Assembly: GCA_963576725.1 (NCBI GenBank)
Contig: OY755252.1
Coordinates: forward strand, 29,157,078-29,221,077
Origin: Azorinus chamasolen
Taxonomy: Eukaryota > Mollusca > Bivalvia > Cardiida > Solecurtidae
Direction: 5' to 3'
Length of the DNA stretch: 64,000 nt
Both the position numbers and the translations under genes were made by a program. Below are positions 24,679-36,778 of this stretch, piece by piece. Within the stretch, counting starts at the first letter, position 1. Each line of letters opens with the position of its first letter. The notes beneath the pieces are model-generated. The model worked only from the letters and a program-made list of their open reading frames with translations, made no database searches and was not told where the DNA came from.

Positions 24679-24760
24679 ACACTTCTTGTAGTTCAATGCA
24701 TAGAACACTTACCATCCCAGTGATGGCAAGAGGTCTGGGTTAAAGTCCCAGCAAGAGTAT
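24679..24760 (+). repeat. Degenerate tRNA-like (SINE head) fragment
   Basis: tagttcaatgcatagaaca resembles an A box and gggttaaagtccca a mutated B box, with arms around catcccagtgatggca. It is too degenerate for a working tRNA and is probably a SINE head. Confidence 0.4.
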
Positions 24761-24921
24761 TAAAGCAAAATGTGTGTGCATGTTCGTATGCCAAGTGAAT
24801 CAGATTCATACTCTATCTGTCTGCAATAATCTAGTCAGCTGTAAATTAACAAAACTGACAATCATTTCTCATGGTTCTCTCTACAGTAAACCTGGACCCC
24901 ATCCAAACATTCCATTTCTTT

Positions 24922-26195
24922 TTAGCTCACCAGAATATGCTCAGATGAGCTTTTGTGGTTGCTGGTGTCTGTCTGTCCGTCAACAACTGCTTTAAACATC
25001 TCACAAACCACAAAGCAGAAATTGAACCAATTATTTTTTATGATGCTCTATCAAAATTACTAAAAATATCTGGGGAATCCAGGGAAAAATAACTATATAG
25101 AAAATCTTTTAAAAACCTTCTTTTCCAAAACTGGTGGTCCAATTTGAATGGAATTTGGTAGGAAAAATTGCCTGGTAACCTTTATCAAAATGCTAAATCA
25201 ATGTTGATATCTCAAAATTCATGGCCTCCAAGGTGGAGCTACATTTCCTTATTAACCCTTTCCTCCAAAAATATGCCTTTCTATGCGTCTGTAAAAGTCA
25301 TTTTTGAAACCATTGTGATAAATAGAGCATTATCACAATGGTTTCCAAACTACAAAATTCTACAAAAAAAGGTCAAAGGTCAGCGCCACCATGACCTTAA
25401 CTGGTAAAATGGTTTCGATTAATAACTGCTCAAGGGTTTGGCTAAGGATCTTCTTACTTGCTGTGGTGATTAGTCATGACCACTAAATGAACTCTGTTGG
25501 TTTTTAGGTCACTTTATCAAAGGTCAAGGTCACCATGACTTTAACTGGTGAAATGGTTTTGGATCAATAACTGCTCAAGGGTTTGGCTTAGGATCTTCAA
25601 ACTTGCTGTGGTGATTAGTCATGACCACTTAATGACCCCTATTGTTTTTGAGGTCACTAGATCAAAGGACAGGGTCACCTTGACCTTAACTGGTGAAATG
25701 GTTTCCGATGAATTACTTCTCAATGGTTCGGCTTAGGATCTTCAAACTTGCTGCGGTTATTAGTCATGACCACTAGATAATCCTATTGTTTTTTAGGTCA
25801 CTAGGTCAAAGGTCAAGGCCGCCATAACCTTTACTGGTTTTCTTTGGTTTCAGATCAATAAAACTGATGAAGGGTTTGGCTTAGGATATTCAAACTTGCT
25901 GTGGTGATTAGTCATGACCACTAGATGTCCACTATTGTATTTTAGGTCACAAGGTCAAAGGTCAAGTTCACTATGACCTTAACTGTGAAATGGGTTCCAT
26001 AACTTCAATAACTGCTCTAGGGTTTGGCTTAGGAGCTTAAAACTTGCTGTGATAATTAGTCATGACCACTAGATGACCCTTATTGTTTTTGAGGTCACTA
26101 GATCAAAGGTCAAGGTCACCATGACCTTAACTGGTGAAATGAATTCGGATCAATACCTGCTCAAGGGTTTGGCTTAGGATCTTCAAATTGACAGA
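24922..26195 (+). mobile_element. Pearl-like element, about six 147-bp core units, 3' end lost
   Basis: The leader ttagctcaccagaatatgct with internal agatgagctttt, plus a ctgtctgtccgtca run, matches the leader style of 18326. The core units repeat gaccttaactggtgaaatgg and ggcttaggatcttcaaactt (about 25440, 25588, 25732, 25880, 26028, 26172). The characteristic ctcttgtt 3' hairpin end is absent, so the element is truncated at about 26195. Confidence 0.8.
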
Positions 26196-27650
26196 GAGTC
26201 CAATTGATTCAGTTGTTTTTGGATTCAGATGTTATAATAGTTTAAAAATGTCAATAATGTCGTATTATAACAAATTCAGATGCTTAACCATTAGCAAATT
26301 ATCTATACAGAATTGTTCACCTTTTACATTTTCAAAATGCAATCAACGTGTAAAACAGTTTTAATCCCGATGAGACGCCGAGTTACTCGGCGTCTCATCT
26401 GGATCCCAACATTTTGAATAGGTATTCACTCATCCACCCATAACAGGCTGAAGGTCAAAATCGACCGACTTGTTACATAAATATTAAATGTAAGGTTAAT
26501 GCTTATTTAACTGGAATAATGTTCAGTGAAAAGTTGAGCTGCCTTTAAATTTAAGAGCTACATGATTTGTAGGTAAATTTAGTGAAGTTAAAGCAAAATA
26601 GTTCCTCATGTTATTGAGAATTGTATAAAATATGTTTGATAAATTGTATAAAATATGTTTGATATACAAAATAAATCAAATAAAAATGGAATGCGTCAGA
26701 ATGTTGACAAACATTCAAAGAAGGATACTTATGTAATATAAGCTCTTGTTCTTGATACGTTTCTTCTTGAAAGGTTTTAGAAATTGTTATGATTGGTTGA
26801 CATCTAGTTAGAAATAGTCACTTTGTATCGGTGACACAGTTGTTAGAAGATGAATAAACATTTGTTTGTCTTAAACCCTTTGAAAACTGAATTTTGAAAT
26901 GGGCTTTTCCATGTTTTTAAAAAAGTTTGTTTCTACTCTTGGGGATATATTGGGGAGTAGCCCTCTGATCAGTGTCTAATGTTCACTATATTGCCAAGGG
27001 TAATGCAGAAAAAAAGTCAATACTGTTTAGTAATATTGCTCATGGTAGTGCACACTTATCTTATTTAAAGCTGTATTATGTCATACCAGTTTGCAATTAA
27101 TGTGTTTTAAGTGCTGGTTAATTGCAGAAATTGTAGTTTTACATAAACAGTAGAACTCTGAAACCGGTCAAGTTTTGGACAACTAAAATTTCCGGTCTAG
27201 AGAAACTTACAGTTTGTTGAAATTTGACCAATTTGAACTAATTGTATACCAAAAGAGCCATGTAAATGCCTATAAACCGGATTTTTTAGCTGCTCCCGAA
27301 TTAGAGGAGGTCTACTATTATTGGTTATCCATCCAAATAATACATTTTTTTGCAAATTTATATATTTTGTATCATGTAAATTTTGTAGGGATGTTGATTA
27401 ATAAGTTGACATTAATTTTGAATTTTCTCATAAGTGGGAATATATTTTATAATTAACCAATTACAGTAAAACTAACGTTGAGCGGCTATTCATTTGAGAA
27501 TCATAGAGATTCCTAAACAAGTTGCTGCTTAATGCAGGACAAACGTCTGCTAGCTTTACTTTCTTTATGCAAGCTGTCTTTAGAGATATCCACTGCATTG
27601 AATGGTCGCTTAACAGAGGTTTTACTCTACGTTATGCACTTTGTATTTTT
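26196..27650. other. Spacer with a near-perfect palindrome
   Basis: At 26369-26399, GATGAGACGCCGAG and its exact inverse are separated by TTA. A related, weaker palindrome is the centre of the TTAA elements at 49158, 57622 and 54638. Around 27480-27640 there are degenerate gcttaa-tgcagg / gtcgcttaacagagg motifs of an old repeat. Otherwise unassigned. Confidence 0.5.
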
Positions 27651-27925
27651 ATAGTCCCCCACCCCCGATGTTGAGCTGCATAAAGTGATTGCACTGTCCG
27701 TTCGTCCCTCCAGCCCTTCAACCGTCCGCCCCACGTCGTGTCTCAGCCACAACTTCTTTACTATTGAATGGGCTTTGATGAAACTTCACAGAATTGCAAA
27801 GTACCATGAGAAGGTGTGTCGTGTCTAACAATATGATCAAGGTCACATTTCAAGATCAAAGTATACGATGGCACAATATTTCACAACACATATCTTGTTA
27901 AACAGTTTTATGTCTAGGGTTTTGA
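27651..27925 (+). mobile_element. Leader of another pearl-like element
   Basis: Starts tagtcccccacccccgatg, then has tccgttcgtccctcc and one core-type unit (tgaaacttcacagaattg, gatcaaggtcac, tatcttgtta). It has only a single unit and no hairpin 3' end. Confidence 0.5.
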
Positions 27926-29569
27926 CTGCTGAATGGCGGGCATCAAACTTACAGTTTCTGGCTGGGTTGAATTATCCTTATAAAACCTTGCATGGAGAAA
28001 AAGGTTAGGGTCACTCAGGTCAAGTTCTCTGTCACTAACAATAGCAAAACTTGAAAATCTGGGGTTGTGAGAGTGCAACATTCCTTCATTACATGTGTTA
28101 GAGAATAGAAACATACTTTGGTCTTTGTAATTGAAACAAAAATTAAACAGAAAGTTGAAGTGATGCTGGGGTACGCGATCAAAATAGAATATGGTTTTAA
28201 AATTGGCGACATTCTGGAAATCGTCGGTTTTCAAAATCAGAATGTTATATTTTTTCTCTAAAAAATGCAGATTTGTGTTCATGAAGGTTGAAGATTGGAG
28301 CCAAACATTAGAGATTATTAGATTAGAATAGTTTAGAGATATTTCTTATGTTGTAAGCCTGTAAATGTGTCCGTGTCAGAAGACTATCACTGTAAATATG
28401 GATCGTTTGTGTTAATATTTACTTCTTTCTTATTGTGTCTTGAACATTTAATTTAACAATTAAATCATTATCGTTTAATGGATTTGTTTATCCTAACTAT
28501 TGGTACCCCGTGCCTGCTATGTTCTGTGTTTATATCGGCTACAGAACGAGAAAATGTTTAGACTCCATTAACTACTGATCGAGATGTACACTGATTGAAC
28601 TAAAGGCATCGGTCCACATGTTTTCAGTAGTGTGGATTGTCATAGATCTTTTTACGAGTTGACGATTATGTCTTCTATTCTACCCGAGTGCCTGAGATCA
28701 TAGTCAAAAAGGCATGCGTATGTATTGTTGTCCGTATGTCAGTCTGTCATACAAACTTGTTCTACAAATTTCTCAGTTACTAGTAGCAATACATTGGTAT
28801 ATATAAGTCCTTTGCAGACAGTGCCGACCCAATTCAGAAGAGTATTATAGGAGAAATATAGTATCGACCCAAACATAAAATGAGTATCTTGGTAGAATCG
28901 GGGCCTCGTCAAAAATTGACCGTGCTAAAATAGTAAAATGGATAATGCAGTATGGGTCTCGACCAGCTGCCGCTTTTGAAACCCGAAGTCTGATCCGAGG
29001 CTACACTATTTGTGATGACAGATAAAAATGAATTTGTTGCAGATAAAAACAGTGTAGACGCTGAGTTTTAAACTTGCCAGTTATCTCGGTATTTTTATTT
29101 GCAATGTCAGAATACCTACCCGTTTGTAAAGTACCTCATAAAGTGTAAGAAGTGTTAACCCAGAGTCGCCTCCTCGTTGATCAGACTCTACGCTGCCATT
29201 CATCAGCGCCTGCTACATGTTGCTAACAGAGTAGACAACACGGTGGCTGGTCTGATTCAAATGGGCTAGTGGTTTTCAATTCATACATGCATTTAAGTGC
29301 AAAGAGCGTAGGCGGTATAACTTGTGTACGTGTGTCCAAATCTTTAGTATCATGTAAATAAAGTTCTATAATGTTAAATATAAGTTTTCTGATTTAAAGA
29401 TAAACACTTGTAACATTGATGTTAACATAAGCATTATTACGGATGTCAAACTACATACAATGTTTGAGTTCAAGGCTAAGGCATCGTTTAACAGAATAGG
29501 TGTCATTAATGGGAGAGGAAGATATAAACTTCTCACATATAGATTATTTAAACAGAACTACGTTTCGCG
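27926..29569. other. Unassigned spacer
   Basis: The minus strand has a 122-codon open frame at 27914-28282 that resembles nothing I know and has no splice or promoter support. A degenerate member of the gaccc/tctggtcag repeat family lies at about 28930-29060. Confidence 0.35.
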
Positions 29570-30282
29570 GCCAGTACTGAGCTCGTCCCAGACCATGCAC
29601 ATGTTTTCTATGGGTTTTAAGTCGGCAGATCTTGGGGCCAGTGAGCTGAATTCATCTTATAATATTGCATATACGTCACAATGAGCTGAGATGTATGTGG
29701 GCGAGCACGTTAGGCATCGGCGATGTCGCATCATGGATAGTACAACAAGAGGTAGGACTTGATTTACATACCGATGGGCATTGACATTACCTTCAACTAT
29801 GACTAGCGGTGACCTTAAATTGTGACTGACTGTGTCCGAATACAAACGCTTTCGCAACCAAAGCGGTCACGTTTTACAGGGTTACAGTCGCAATACCGTT
29901 CGTTCTAACCCCCCCCCCCCCCATCATGATCAGAAAGGTGAAGCTGAGACTCATCTGAAAATACATCATTCTGCCACTGTCTACCAACATTAGCGACCGC
30001 CAGTTGTTGACGGAGACGGCGGTGCTGCTGGGTTAACATTGGTCCGACGTAGAGACGTCGACAGAAAATTCTACTTTCCTCCAATCGATTACAAACTGTT
30101 CTGTCACAGATATGTAACCCTCTATTACCACGAGCATATTTGTTGTGGTTTGCGCGTTCATTTGGCTGTCCCAGAGGTGACGTTGTCAAATTAAATTTGT
30201 CTTGGCGTACAGACGTCACCCTTGGTGCACCTGGTCGCGGACGGTCGGAAACAGTACCAGTTTCACGTAATAGCTCAGTCAA
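29570..30282 (-). pseudogene. Tc1/mariner-type transposase, decayed
   Basis: Cut-and-paste transposase of the IS630-Tc1-mariner superfamily. Minus-strand reading gives GTVSDRPRPGAPRVTSVRQD (linker after the first DNA-binding motif), CDRTVCNRL, RRLYVGPMLTQQHRRLRQQL and VFSDESQLHL with the first catalytic aspartate (30282-29920). A G run (C run on the plus strand, about 29910-29923) shifts the frame. Reading resumes with VIVEGNVNAHRYVNQVL (about 29790). The stretch that should carry the second aspartate (DNA-x-PH) is lost. ADLKPIEN...WDEL at about 29640-29580 keeps the final glutamate. The N-terminal helix-turn-helix is missing and no terminal repeats were found, because a minisatellite begins just beyond. 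Dead copy. Confidence 0.85.
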
Positions 30283-30302
30283 ACAAGAAATATGAGCTTA
30301 TT

Positions 30303-30800
30303 TAAAACTGTAGCGAGTTGCATGTGTGTTTATATAAAACAGTAGCGGGTTGCGTGTATGTTTATAACGGTAGCGGGATGCATGTGTGTTTATATATTAC
30401 TGTAGCGGGTAGCATGTGTTTTTATATCTGTAGCGGGTTGCATGTGTGTTTATAACTGTAGCGGGTTGCATGTGTGTTTGTAAACGTAGCAGGTTGCATG
30501 TGTTTTTATAACTGTAGCGGGTTGCATGTGTGTGTTATAGCTGTAGTGGGTTGCATGTGTGTTTCTAACTGTAGCGGGTTGCATGTGTATTTATAGCTGT
30601 AGTGGGTTGCATGTGTGTTTGTAAATGTAGCGGGTTGCATGTGTGTTTATAACTGTAGTGGGTTGCATGTGTGTTTGTAAATGTAGTGGGTTGCATGTGT
30701 GTTTATAACTGTAGTGGGTTGCATGTGTGTTTGTAAGTGTAGTGGGTTGCATGTGTGTTTGTAAATGTAGTGGGTTGCATGTGTGTTACAGCTGTAGTGG
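30303..30800 (+). repeat. Minisatellite, 28-bp unit, about 17 copies
   Basis: Unit gtagcgggttgcatgtgtgt plus a variable ttataact / ttgtaaat tail. The first half carries gtagCGgg and the last third gtagTGgg, and the two tail types alternate in the right half. It ends at gtagtgggtctcc. Confidence 0.9.
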
Positions 30801-31029
30801 GTCTCCGGGGTGCGTCAATATGGTCACGTGACAAATGTAGTGACTCTCCCGGTTAAAAACACATTCTTATTTTTAAGAATTTTCAACATTTGAACCGCAC
30901 GGCATGCTATTAAGGCTGTTTTATACTGTTTTATGGAATCAGTTTTACTATATCTGTTTTAGAAGTAGGTGTAGTGACTTTCAGGTGTTAAACACAATGT
31001 AGTGAGTTTCCGGTATTGGTTGGTATGTG

Positions 31030-31076
<47 letters not shown>

Positions 31077-31110
31077 TTGCGTGCATGCGTGCGTGCGTGC
31101 GCGTGCGTGT
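30801..31110. repeat. AAGTCACTAC-type element (inverted) and GCGT microsatellite
   Basis: gtagtgactctcccggtt (about 30838), gtagtgactttcaggtgtt (about 30971) and gtagtgagtttccggtattg run into (gcgt)n at 31029-31110. On the minus strand the order is microsatellite, then ccggaaactcactac, the same arrangement as at 14167 and 20915. Confidence 0.65.
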
Positions 31111-31119
31111 GTGTTTGTG

Positions 31120-31546
31120 TGTGGTTTTTTTTCATGTGTAGTTGTATGTGGGTGTGGGTGAGTGTCATGTTATCTATCGGTCTATTTGTAGTGGTTGCGT
31201 CTTGTATGTTGCTTTGCCTGCTTGACTTTACTACTTTTTCCATTTGAGATAAGTGTGAGGTATAAACCCCGATTGTGATTCTACCACTGAATGTTGCAAG
31301 GTGGTACTCGCTTTGTTACCCGTGCTGTTATGTTTGTTTGCTGTCATTGCATATTTGTACTTGTGCGTTTGTTCATGTTTATTTTGTTTTCATTTCGTGC
31401 CTTTGTCTGCGCGCGTGCGAGCGTGTGTGTTTGTGTGTGTTGTTGTGTATGTGTGTTACTTGCTTTCTGTCGGTGTTTTGGTTGTCGTCGTTTTATGTGT
31501 GTCCTTCGCTGCTTGAATTTATTACGTTTCCATGTATAATTAGGTC
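31120..31546 (+). mobile_element. Two subfamily-2 PLE tail ends head to tail
   Basis: A GT-rich tail ends with tactactttttccattt at about 31246. It is followed at once by gataagtgtgaggtataaac and a decayed hairpin core (about 31262-31310), another tail, and gaatttattacgtttcca at about 31540. This is a tandem arrangement of two 5'-truncated copies, as PLEs often form. Confidence 0.7.
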
Positions 31547-31914
31547 TCTGAAGAGTAGATGTGTTGTGTTTTTTAATTTAATGTTTTCTTCAAAGACGTC
31601 CAGAAAATCACTCTGCTTTATGTTTGAAATTCTGAAGGGCTGTGTTAAAGGGTACTTTAACCACGAAACATATCTCATTCCTGTGTATAATCCTGCTCGA
31701 TCGAACGGAGATTACGTTATTTACTTCCGTCACATGATTTTGTTCTAGAAGTGAAATAGCAAATACGACTATGGATCTTCTTTCTCATTCAGGAAAAACG
31801 TTTGTATTAATCAAATTGATAATAATATTGTGTTTTATTAACAGAAACATGTTTCTCGGTTGAAGTTAAACGCCGGTCTTGCAATATTTTGCTACGCAGT
31901 CATACACAGCAGCC

Positions 31915-31915
<1 letters not shown>

Positions 31916-31948
<33 letters not shown>

Positions 31949-32100
31949 CCATATTTATATAGCACTCTTTTCATATCTAAATACGTTCAAAAGTGCTTTA
32001 CAATTAAAACATTTATACATACTAAAGCAGAAATTAAAGAAAATATAAGATATGCAATAAAAACATAATAAACAAAACAAAAACATTTACAGTGTATTTC
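31916..32100 (-). mobile_element. LINE/SINE 3' tail of the CR1/L2 type, minus strand
   Basis: (att)n at 31916-31946 next to accatatttatatagcactc. On the minus strand this is the common ending gtgctatataaatatggta followed by (aat)n. A plus-strand relative lies at 62150-62214. The 5' part is not delimited. Confidence 0.65.
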
Positions 32101-32878
32101 TAAGGTATAAAAAGAACATCGCATAACTCAAAATTTAAAATCAATATGCCTAGTAAGGTATAATACAATTATGATAAGAGAATAAAGCAATGTTGATGGC
32201 ATACTATTTCTATAGTTAAAACATGCAACCGCTGTTTGGGCTTAAAATATATATCAGCCACCATAATACTTTAAAAAGGAACGATTTTACGAGATATTTT
32301 AAAAATTCAAGTGTAGCTGAGTTAAAACATGCAACAGCTATTTGGGTTTAAAATATACATCAGCCACCATATATCAGCCTATATAAAAAATAAGTTATTA
32401 TGTTAGTGTGGCATGGTCATTTACACACGAATTGTTGTTCAATCACATAAGGGAAAACTTATGGTGGACTGAATCGGATAACCTATGTAAGGTAACAGCT
32501 TGCCGTAAATACGGCAATATTACGCTGATCGTTGACCACAGTAGACAGTCGACATCATCTGTTACTCACGTGATCGCATTTGTGTCATGCTTGGAAAACT
32601 CCGGTCAGCAAAAGTTACTGACTGTTGAATGGAAGTAAATGTGACTGAAAGACTACATTTCTGCCGTTGTTCGTGGGAAGGGGGATTTTCAATCGAAAAT
32701 CCTACGTTAGGAATACCGTTATGGAAAAGCAACCGGTGGTGAGAAGGCACGTTAGTGGAATATCATTGTAAACACCATCATTGCAACATTTTCATTAGCT
32801 GCAACCGCTTTGTTTGATTGAACAATGAATGATTGTTATATTGCTTTATATGCCTTTCGGCATTTGTTTTCCTTGCAG
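32101..32878. other. Unassigned, upstream intron or spacer
   Basis: Contains an imperfect repeat of gttaaaacatgcaac...gggctt/gttt aaaatata (about 32217 and 32325). A 76-codon open frame at 32408 is not recognised. It ends in a good splice acceptor at 32878. Confidence 0.4.
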
Positions 32879-33331
32879 ACATGACATATTACGAGAAGAA
32901 GAACGATGCTATGAAGATCTTCGGATTCGGGTTGAAACAATATGTTAGGGACAGACTTGATGAATTTCACCATCAGTTACGTCAGTACTTTGTTAAACAC
33001 AATCTCCCATACAAGTGTACAAAACAATGCACCAGTTCCGATATTGAATGGGACATGACAAAAAGGAGATGGTGGATTGATTGTTCCGTTTGTAGTCACT
33101 GGTTAGGTCAGATGCTTGATAACCATAGCAATCCACCAGAGAAGTTTGCCCTGTGGGATCACATTAAACCAACGGCGTGGTCATCAGATCCGTTGGAAAT
33201 GTTTAAAGTGTATCAACTCGAGTGCGGTAGGGAGGAAGTCTATAGTCTAGAAGAAGCGAACATTTCGATGATCCTTGGTTGCATTAAAAACTGTTCATAC
33301 ATCAAACAGTTTGTAGAAGGACACGCCCTGG
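32879..33331 (+). CDS. Internal exon of a host gene; possible HEPN (DZIP3-like) region
   Basis: The exon is bounded by tttgttttccttgcag (acceptor) and CTGG|GTGAGG (donor). It is 453 bp long, open throughout, and of symmetric phase 1-1. Codon use is much less AT-biased than the flanks. The protein (MTYYEKKNDAMKIFGFGLKQ onward) has a charged helical N-terminus, then paired cysteines (CTKQC and DCSVC around WWID) and WDHIKPTAWSSDPLEMFKVY followed by an ISMILGCIKNCSYIKQFV helix. The W-D-x-I-x-P-x-x-W-x-x-D pattern with the following helix recalls the HEPN domain region of DZIP3-like proteins, which are expanded in bivalves and linked with immune-type receptors. That link is from memory and tentative. 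The remaining exons are not in view; if the ATG at 32881 is the start, it could instead be a first coding exon. Confidence 0.55.
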
Positions 33332-34030
33332 GTGAGGTACTGTTGTCTCTTTTGTACAAATAGCACATTAATGGGCAAATGAATATATTCCAACCAATTT
33401 GATTGAAAACAGTTTTGATTAAATGTGTCTGTTACAATATTATACATATGACAGTGTTACATAAACACTCTTCAAGCTGAGTTACTCTTTATCAAGTAAT
33501 AGATGTCGGTATATTCCACTTCCAAGTATTGTAGTATTAAACGTACATTAATTGCAGCATGATAGTTTGTTTTGTTATTATATTATTATTATTACTATTA
33601 TTGATATTATTATTATTTTACTTATTGTTATTATTGATAGAAACAATAACATTATGGTGTGCTTATATAAATGCAGTGAAGGCTATGTCGTCTATATACA
33701 AATGCTACATATTAAATCGTTGCACATTAGATTATAGAGTCGATCGACAACATCGCTGGAAAGGTTAATATTTCCAGAACAGAATACAACGACATATTAC
33801 AGAGAATTTTGGCGTTGTTAACTAGCCTTACATGCCCGCCTGGACGAACGTTGGATGCTATAAGCAACACAATAAAAAATATAAAAGAGGTAATTTATAA
33901 TTTGGTACATTTATTAAATTTGTCATATACAGTTGAACTGCGCTTTGTCGAATCTCAGGGGACTAAGCAAATTAGTTATTACAGAAGATCGGGTTATCCG
34001 CTTTCTTATCGGTGCAATGTCTGGGGTTTA
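33332..34030. other. Unassigned, downstream intron or spacer
   Basis: Contains an imperfect (tta)n run at 33580-33645. Nothing else is supported. Confidence 0.4.
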
Positions 34031-34275
34031 CAGCTTAATACAGGTCTAAAAGTACAAAAATGAGTCATGCAGGAAACACCACATACAGAACAAACACTCG
34101 CCCGAACAGCAACACAAGGAAACAGCAAATGTACATAGGTAGAAAAAACAACAAGAGACGCACAAAGACAAAACAAACATACAATAGGAGGAAGATGGAA
34201 GTACCGCCTTGGAACGGTCAGTGACAAAAGTCACCGGGGGAGCTTTCAACATTACTTTAGACCTGTATCAAGCTG
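34031..34275 (-). mobile_element. PLE tail fragment framed by a 20-bp inverted repeat
   Basis: 34051-34240 is the subfamily-1 terminus through the conserved hairpin (minus strand), truncated exactly at the first arm (cccccggtgac). It is framed by cagcttaatacaggtctaaa (34031-34050) and tttagacctgtatcaagctg (34256-34275), inverse to each other with one mismatch. The frame may be a small TIR element or a palindromic target. Confidence 0.75.
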
Positions 34276-35950
34276 TCAAATGTATTTCTTGACATCTATA
34301 GCGATAAATTATAGAGCAATTCTGTTTTTTTTAGAAGGACTGAACCTTTTGTTTGAGTTATTTCAAAGTTCGAGTTCTCCGAGTTCGAGATATCGAAGTT
34401 CAAATGTATGTCAATATGAAAGGTGTTTCATGCCAAATTTCTCAGTTATAAGTAATGTATGTGTCTTTGCATTCTCGTTTTTTTTGCCCTGAATAAGACG
34501 TAATATTATATACCCTTCTCAATGCGCATATTTGATTGGTTTTGTCGCTAGGGGTGCACGCGCGTGTCCGAAAAAAGCGATAGAGACATGCAAAAGTGAA
34601 AAGTCATATTCATGAACGTGTAAGAAAAGCGGGAAGTGTGACTACACTTCTACGTTATTTCAATACGTCATCAACAGTTGATGACGTAGTGTTTTTCTCT
34701 ACTAAATTGGCAGCCAATCTCTACTAAATTGGCAGTCAAATCTGTCAAACGACAGTCTGCAAGCATTTCGGACGAACGTTTAGTCCAAGATGGACATTTG
34801 GACAAGTGGACATTTGTGTGTCATCTCCTACCTGAATTCCATTCTATTTGAGTACATAAGTATTTCATGATATGCATAGGTCTGCAAATAACATATGGTA
34901 TAATAACTGTTTTGGACAAAGTGATAGCATATTTAAGAAAACGCTGATATGAGATACAACTGTAAACATTATCTTTTGATCCTATTTCTATGAAAATGTA
35001 CCTCATTGCATGCAAACTGTGTAGACGCATCCGCTCAGTCTCCAACTAAACGTCTGGTCTGCATTATTTCATCGAATATACTCACGAGTATCTGTAGCAA
35101 GTTGTTCTCTGGCCTACAATACAAATTAACTTGAACGGATATTACATGAGAGACATGTTGTCTGATCTGGATCTACCCTATCTATTATGCAATAAGAACC
35201 CTTTATAACTCGTCTGTTTAAATCACGAGCCATTGTCGTAACTCCGGCGTCCGCGTCGTCGTCGTCGTTGTCGTCATCGTTGTCGTCCGAAATCTTAACA
35301 TTGACCATTACATATTCAATGTTTCATTTACAACCTTCATTTTTTATATGCATGTTCATCTTGACAATGACGACAAACGAGCGTTGGCATCCGCTTGTGG
35401 TGCTCTTGTTTCATTCATACTTTACCTTGACAGGTGGACAATTGGTCGCTGGTACTCGAGGAAAGGGTTCTTGAAATCGCCGCCCTGTCTGTCCAGGCAC
35501 TATTATACAGAACGATCGATGTTTCATATACGTTATCAGAGGTTGGTTTATCAATTACCATACTATCAAATGCAAATAACAGTTATTTTTTGTACAACAA
35601 TCAAAGGTGTTTCATTAAATATTCGACATACGACATAAATTTATATTTACGGGGAATATGAAGCCTAACTATCCTGATATAATTAAATCCTTAAATACTA
35701 GCAGGTCATTTGCTCTTCGTTTAAAAGAATGGTAATGTTTAATAGCATAGTCCTGTCTGCTACCTCCCCAACTAGTCATTGCTCAGTCATTGAGTTAGAA
35801 ATTAAAGTTAAAATAGACAGTGTTTGCATTACTTGCCATTCAGTCGTTTGTTCGTCATAACAAAGGTATTGAGTAGGTACTAGGTCTAGGTATTATGTAA
35901 AGTTCAACATAGTCCTATCTGCCGCCTTAAAACATAGATCTAGTTAGGTA
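34276..35950. other. Unassigned spacer
   Basis: tctactaaattggcagtcaa is duplicated in tandem at about 34700-34745. A (gtc)n-rich stretch lies at 35250-35290, after a gtctgatctggatctaccct repeat fragment. No supported gene. Confidence 0.4.
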
Positions 35951-35984
35951 TTCTGAAAGTGGGTGATCCTTCGAAAGTACAAAT

Positions 35985-36778
35985 GAAAAGGTAGTAAAGT
36001 CAAGCAGGAAAAACCACACACAAAACGCCACCATCATCAAAACACCTACAGAACGCAAAGCAATTAATACTCATACACACATACAGTAGAGAGTCACATA
36101 CAAGACACAATCACCACCATCACATCAATAGACAGCATGCCACACACACACAACCAAACACACGCAAACACACGAGCACACAGAAAACATGAACAAAACA
36201 CAAGCACAAAGACACAAGACAAACAAAAGTAAGGGTGACAAAGAGAGAACCGCCTTGGCACGGTCAGTATCAAAATCACCATTGGGGGTTTAAACCGGTT
36301 TACGGACGTCCTAACCTCACACTTATCTCAAAGTCACCCTAGCTAAACAAACATTGTAAATAAAGGTATCGCCGCCGGACTTCCCCACAAGATAGAAGAC
36401 AGTAATCACAGTACAAAATGTAAAATACAGCATAACATTTGTGAAAGTCCGTCAAATATGTACTCAATGACTTTGCTGAAGACAGAGCATCTTAAGGGCA
36501 CGACAGAGAAAAGGTAAACCATGAGTCTGGTAAGTTCATCCCATTTCTGAGTTTAAGAGTAGACCATCATAGAGTACTACCCTCGGCCTGTCATCGTGCA
36601 AGCAAAGAGGAAAGCGTAGCGACCGACTGTAAAGGGGTCGATAACCAAACATGCAGTGTGTTGCAATATAATAGGGTCATATCCTTTCTTCCTAAAAGTT
36701 TTAATGCGTTTAATAAACAAATCGTGAAAATGGATATGACCATGAATTTTCCTAAGTTTGTAGATAACATCACAATAG
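35985..36778 (-). mobile_element. Naiad-type PLE tail, subfamily 2, minus strand, with open C-terminal codons
   Basis: Minus strand: FYCDVIYKLRKIHGHIHFHD, then RKKGYDPIILQHTACLVIDP and TVGRYAFLFACT (36785-36590) is open to a stop. The 3' UTR carries a mutated hairpin (about 36250-36275), and the CA-rich tail ends with the aatgaaaaggtagtaaa terminus at 35985. It is joined on its 5' side to the repeat at 36779. Confidence 0.85.

Noticed and set aside
27914..28282. 122-codon minus-strand frame
   Set aside because: No family resemblance, splice context or compositional signal.
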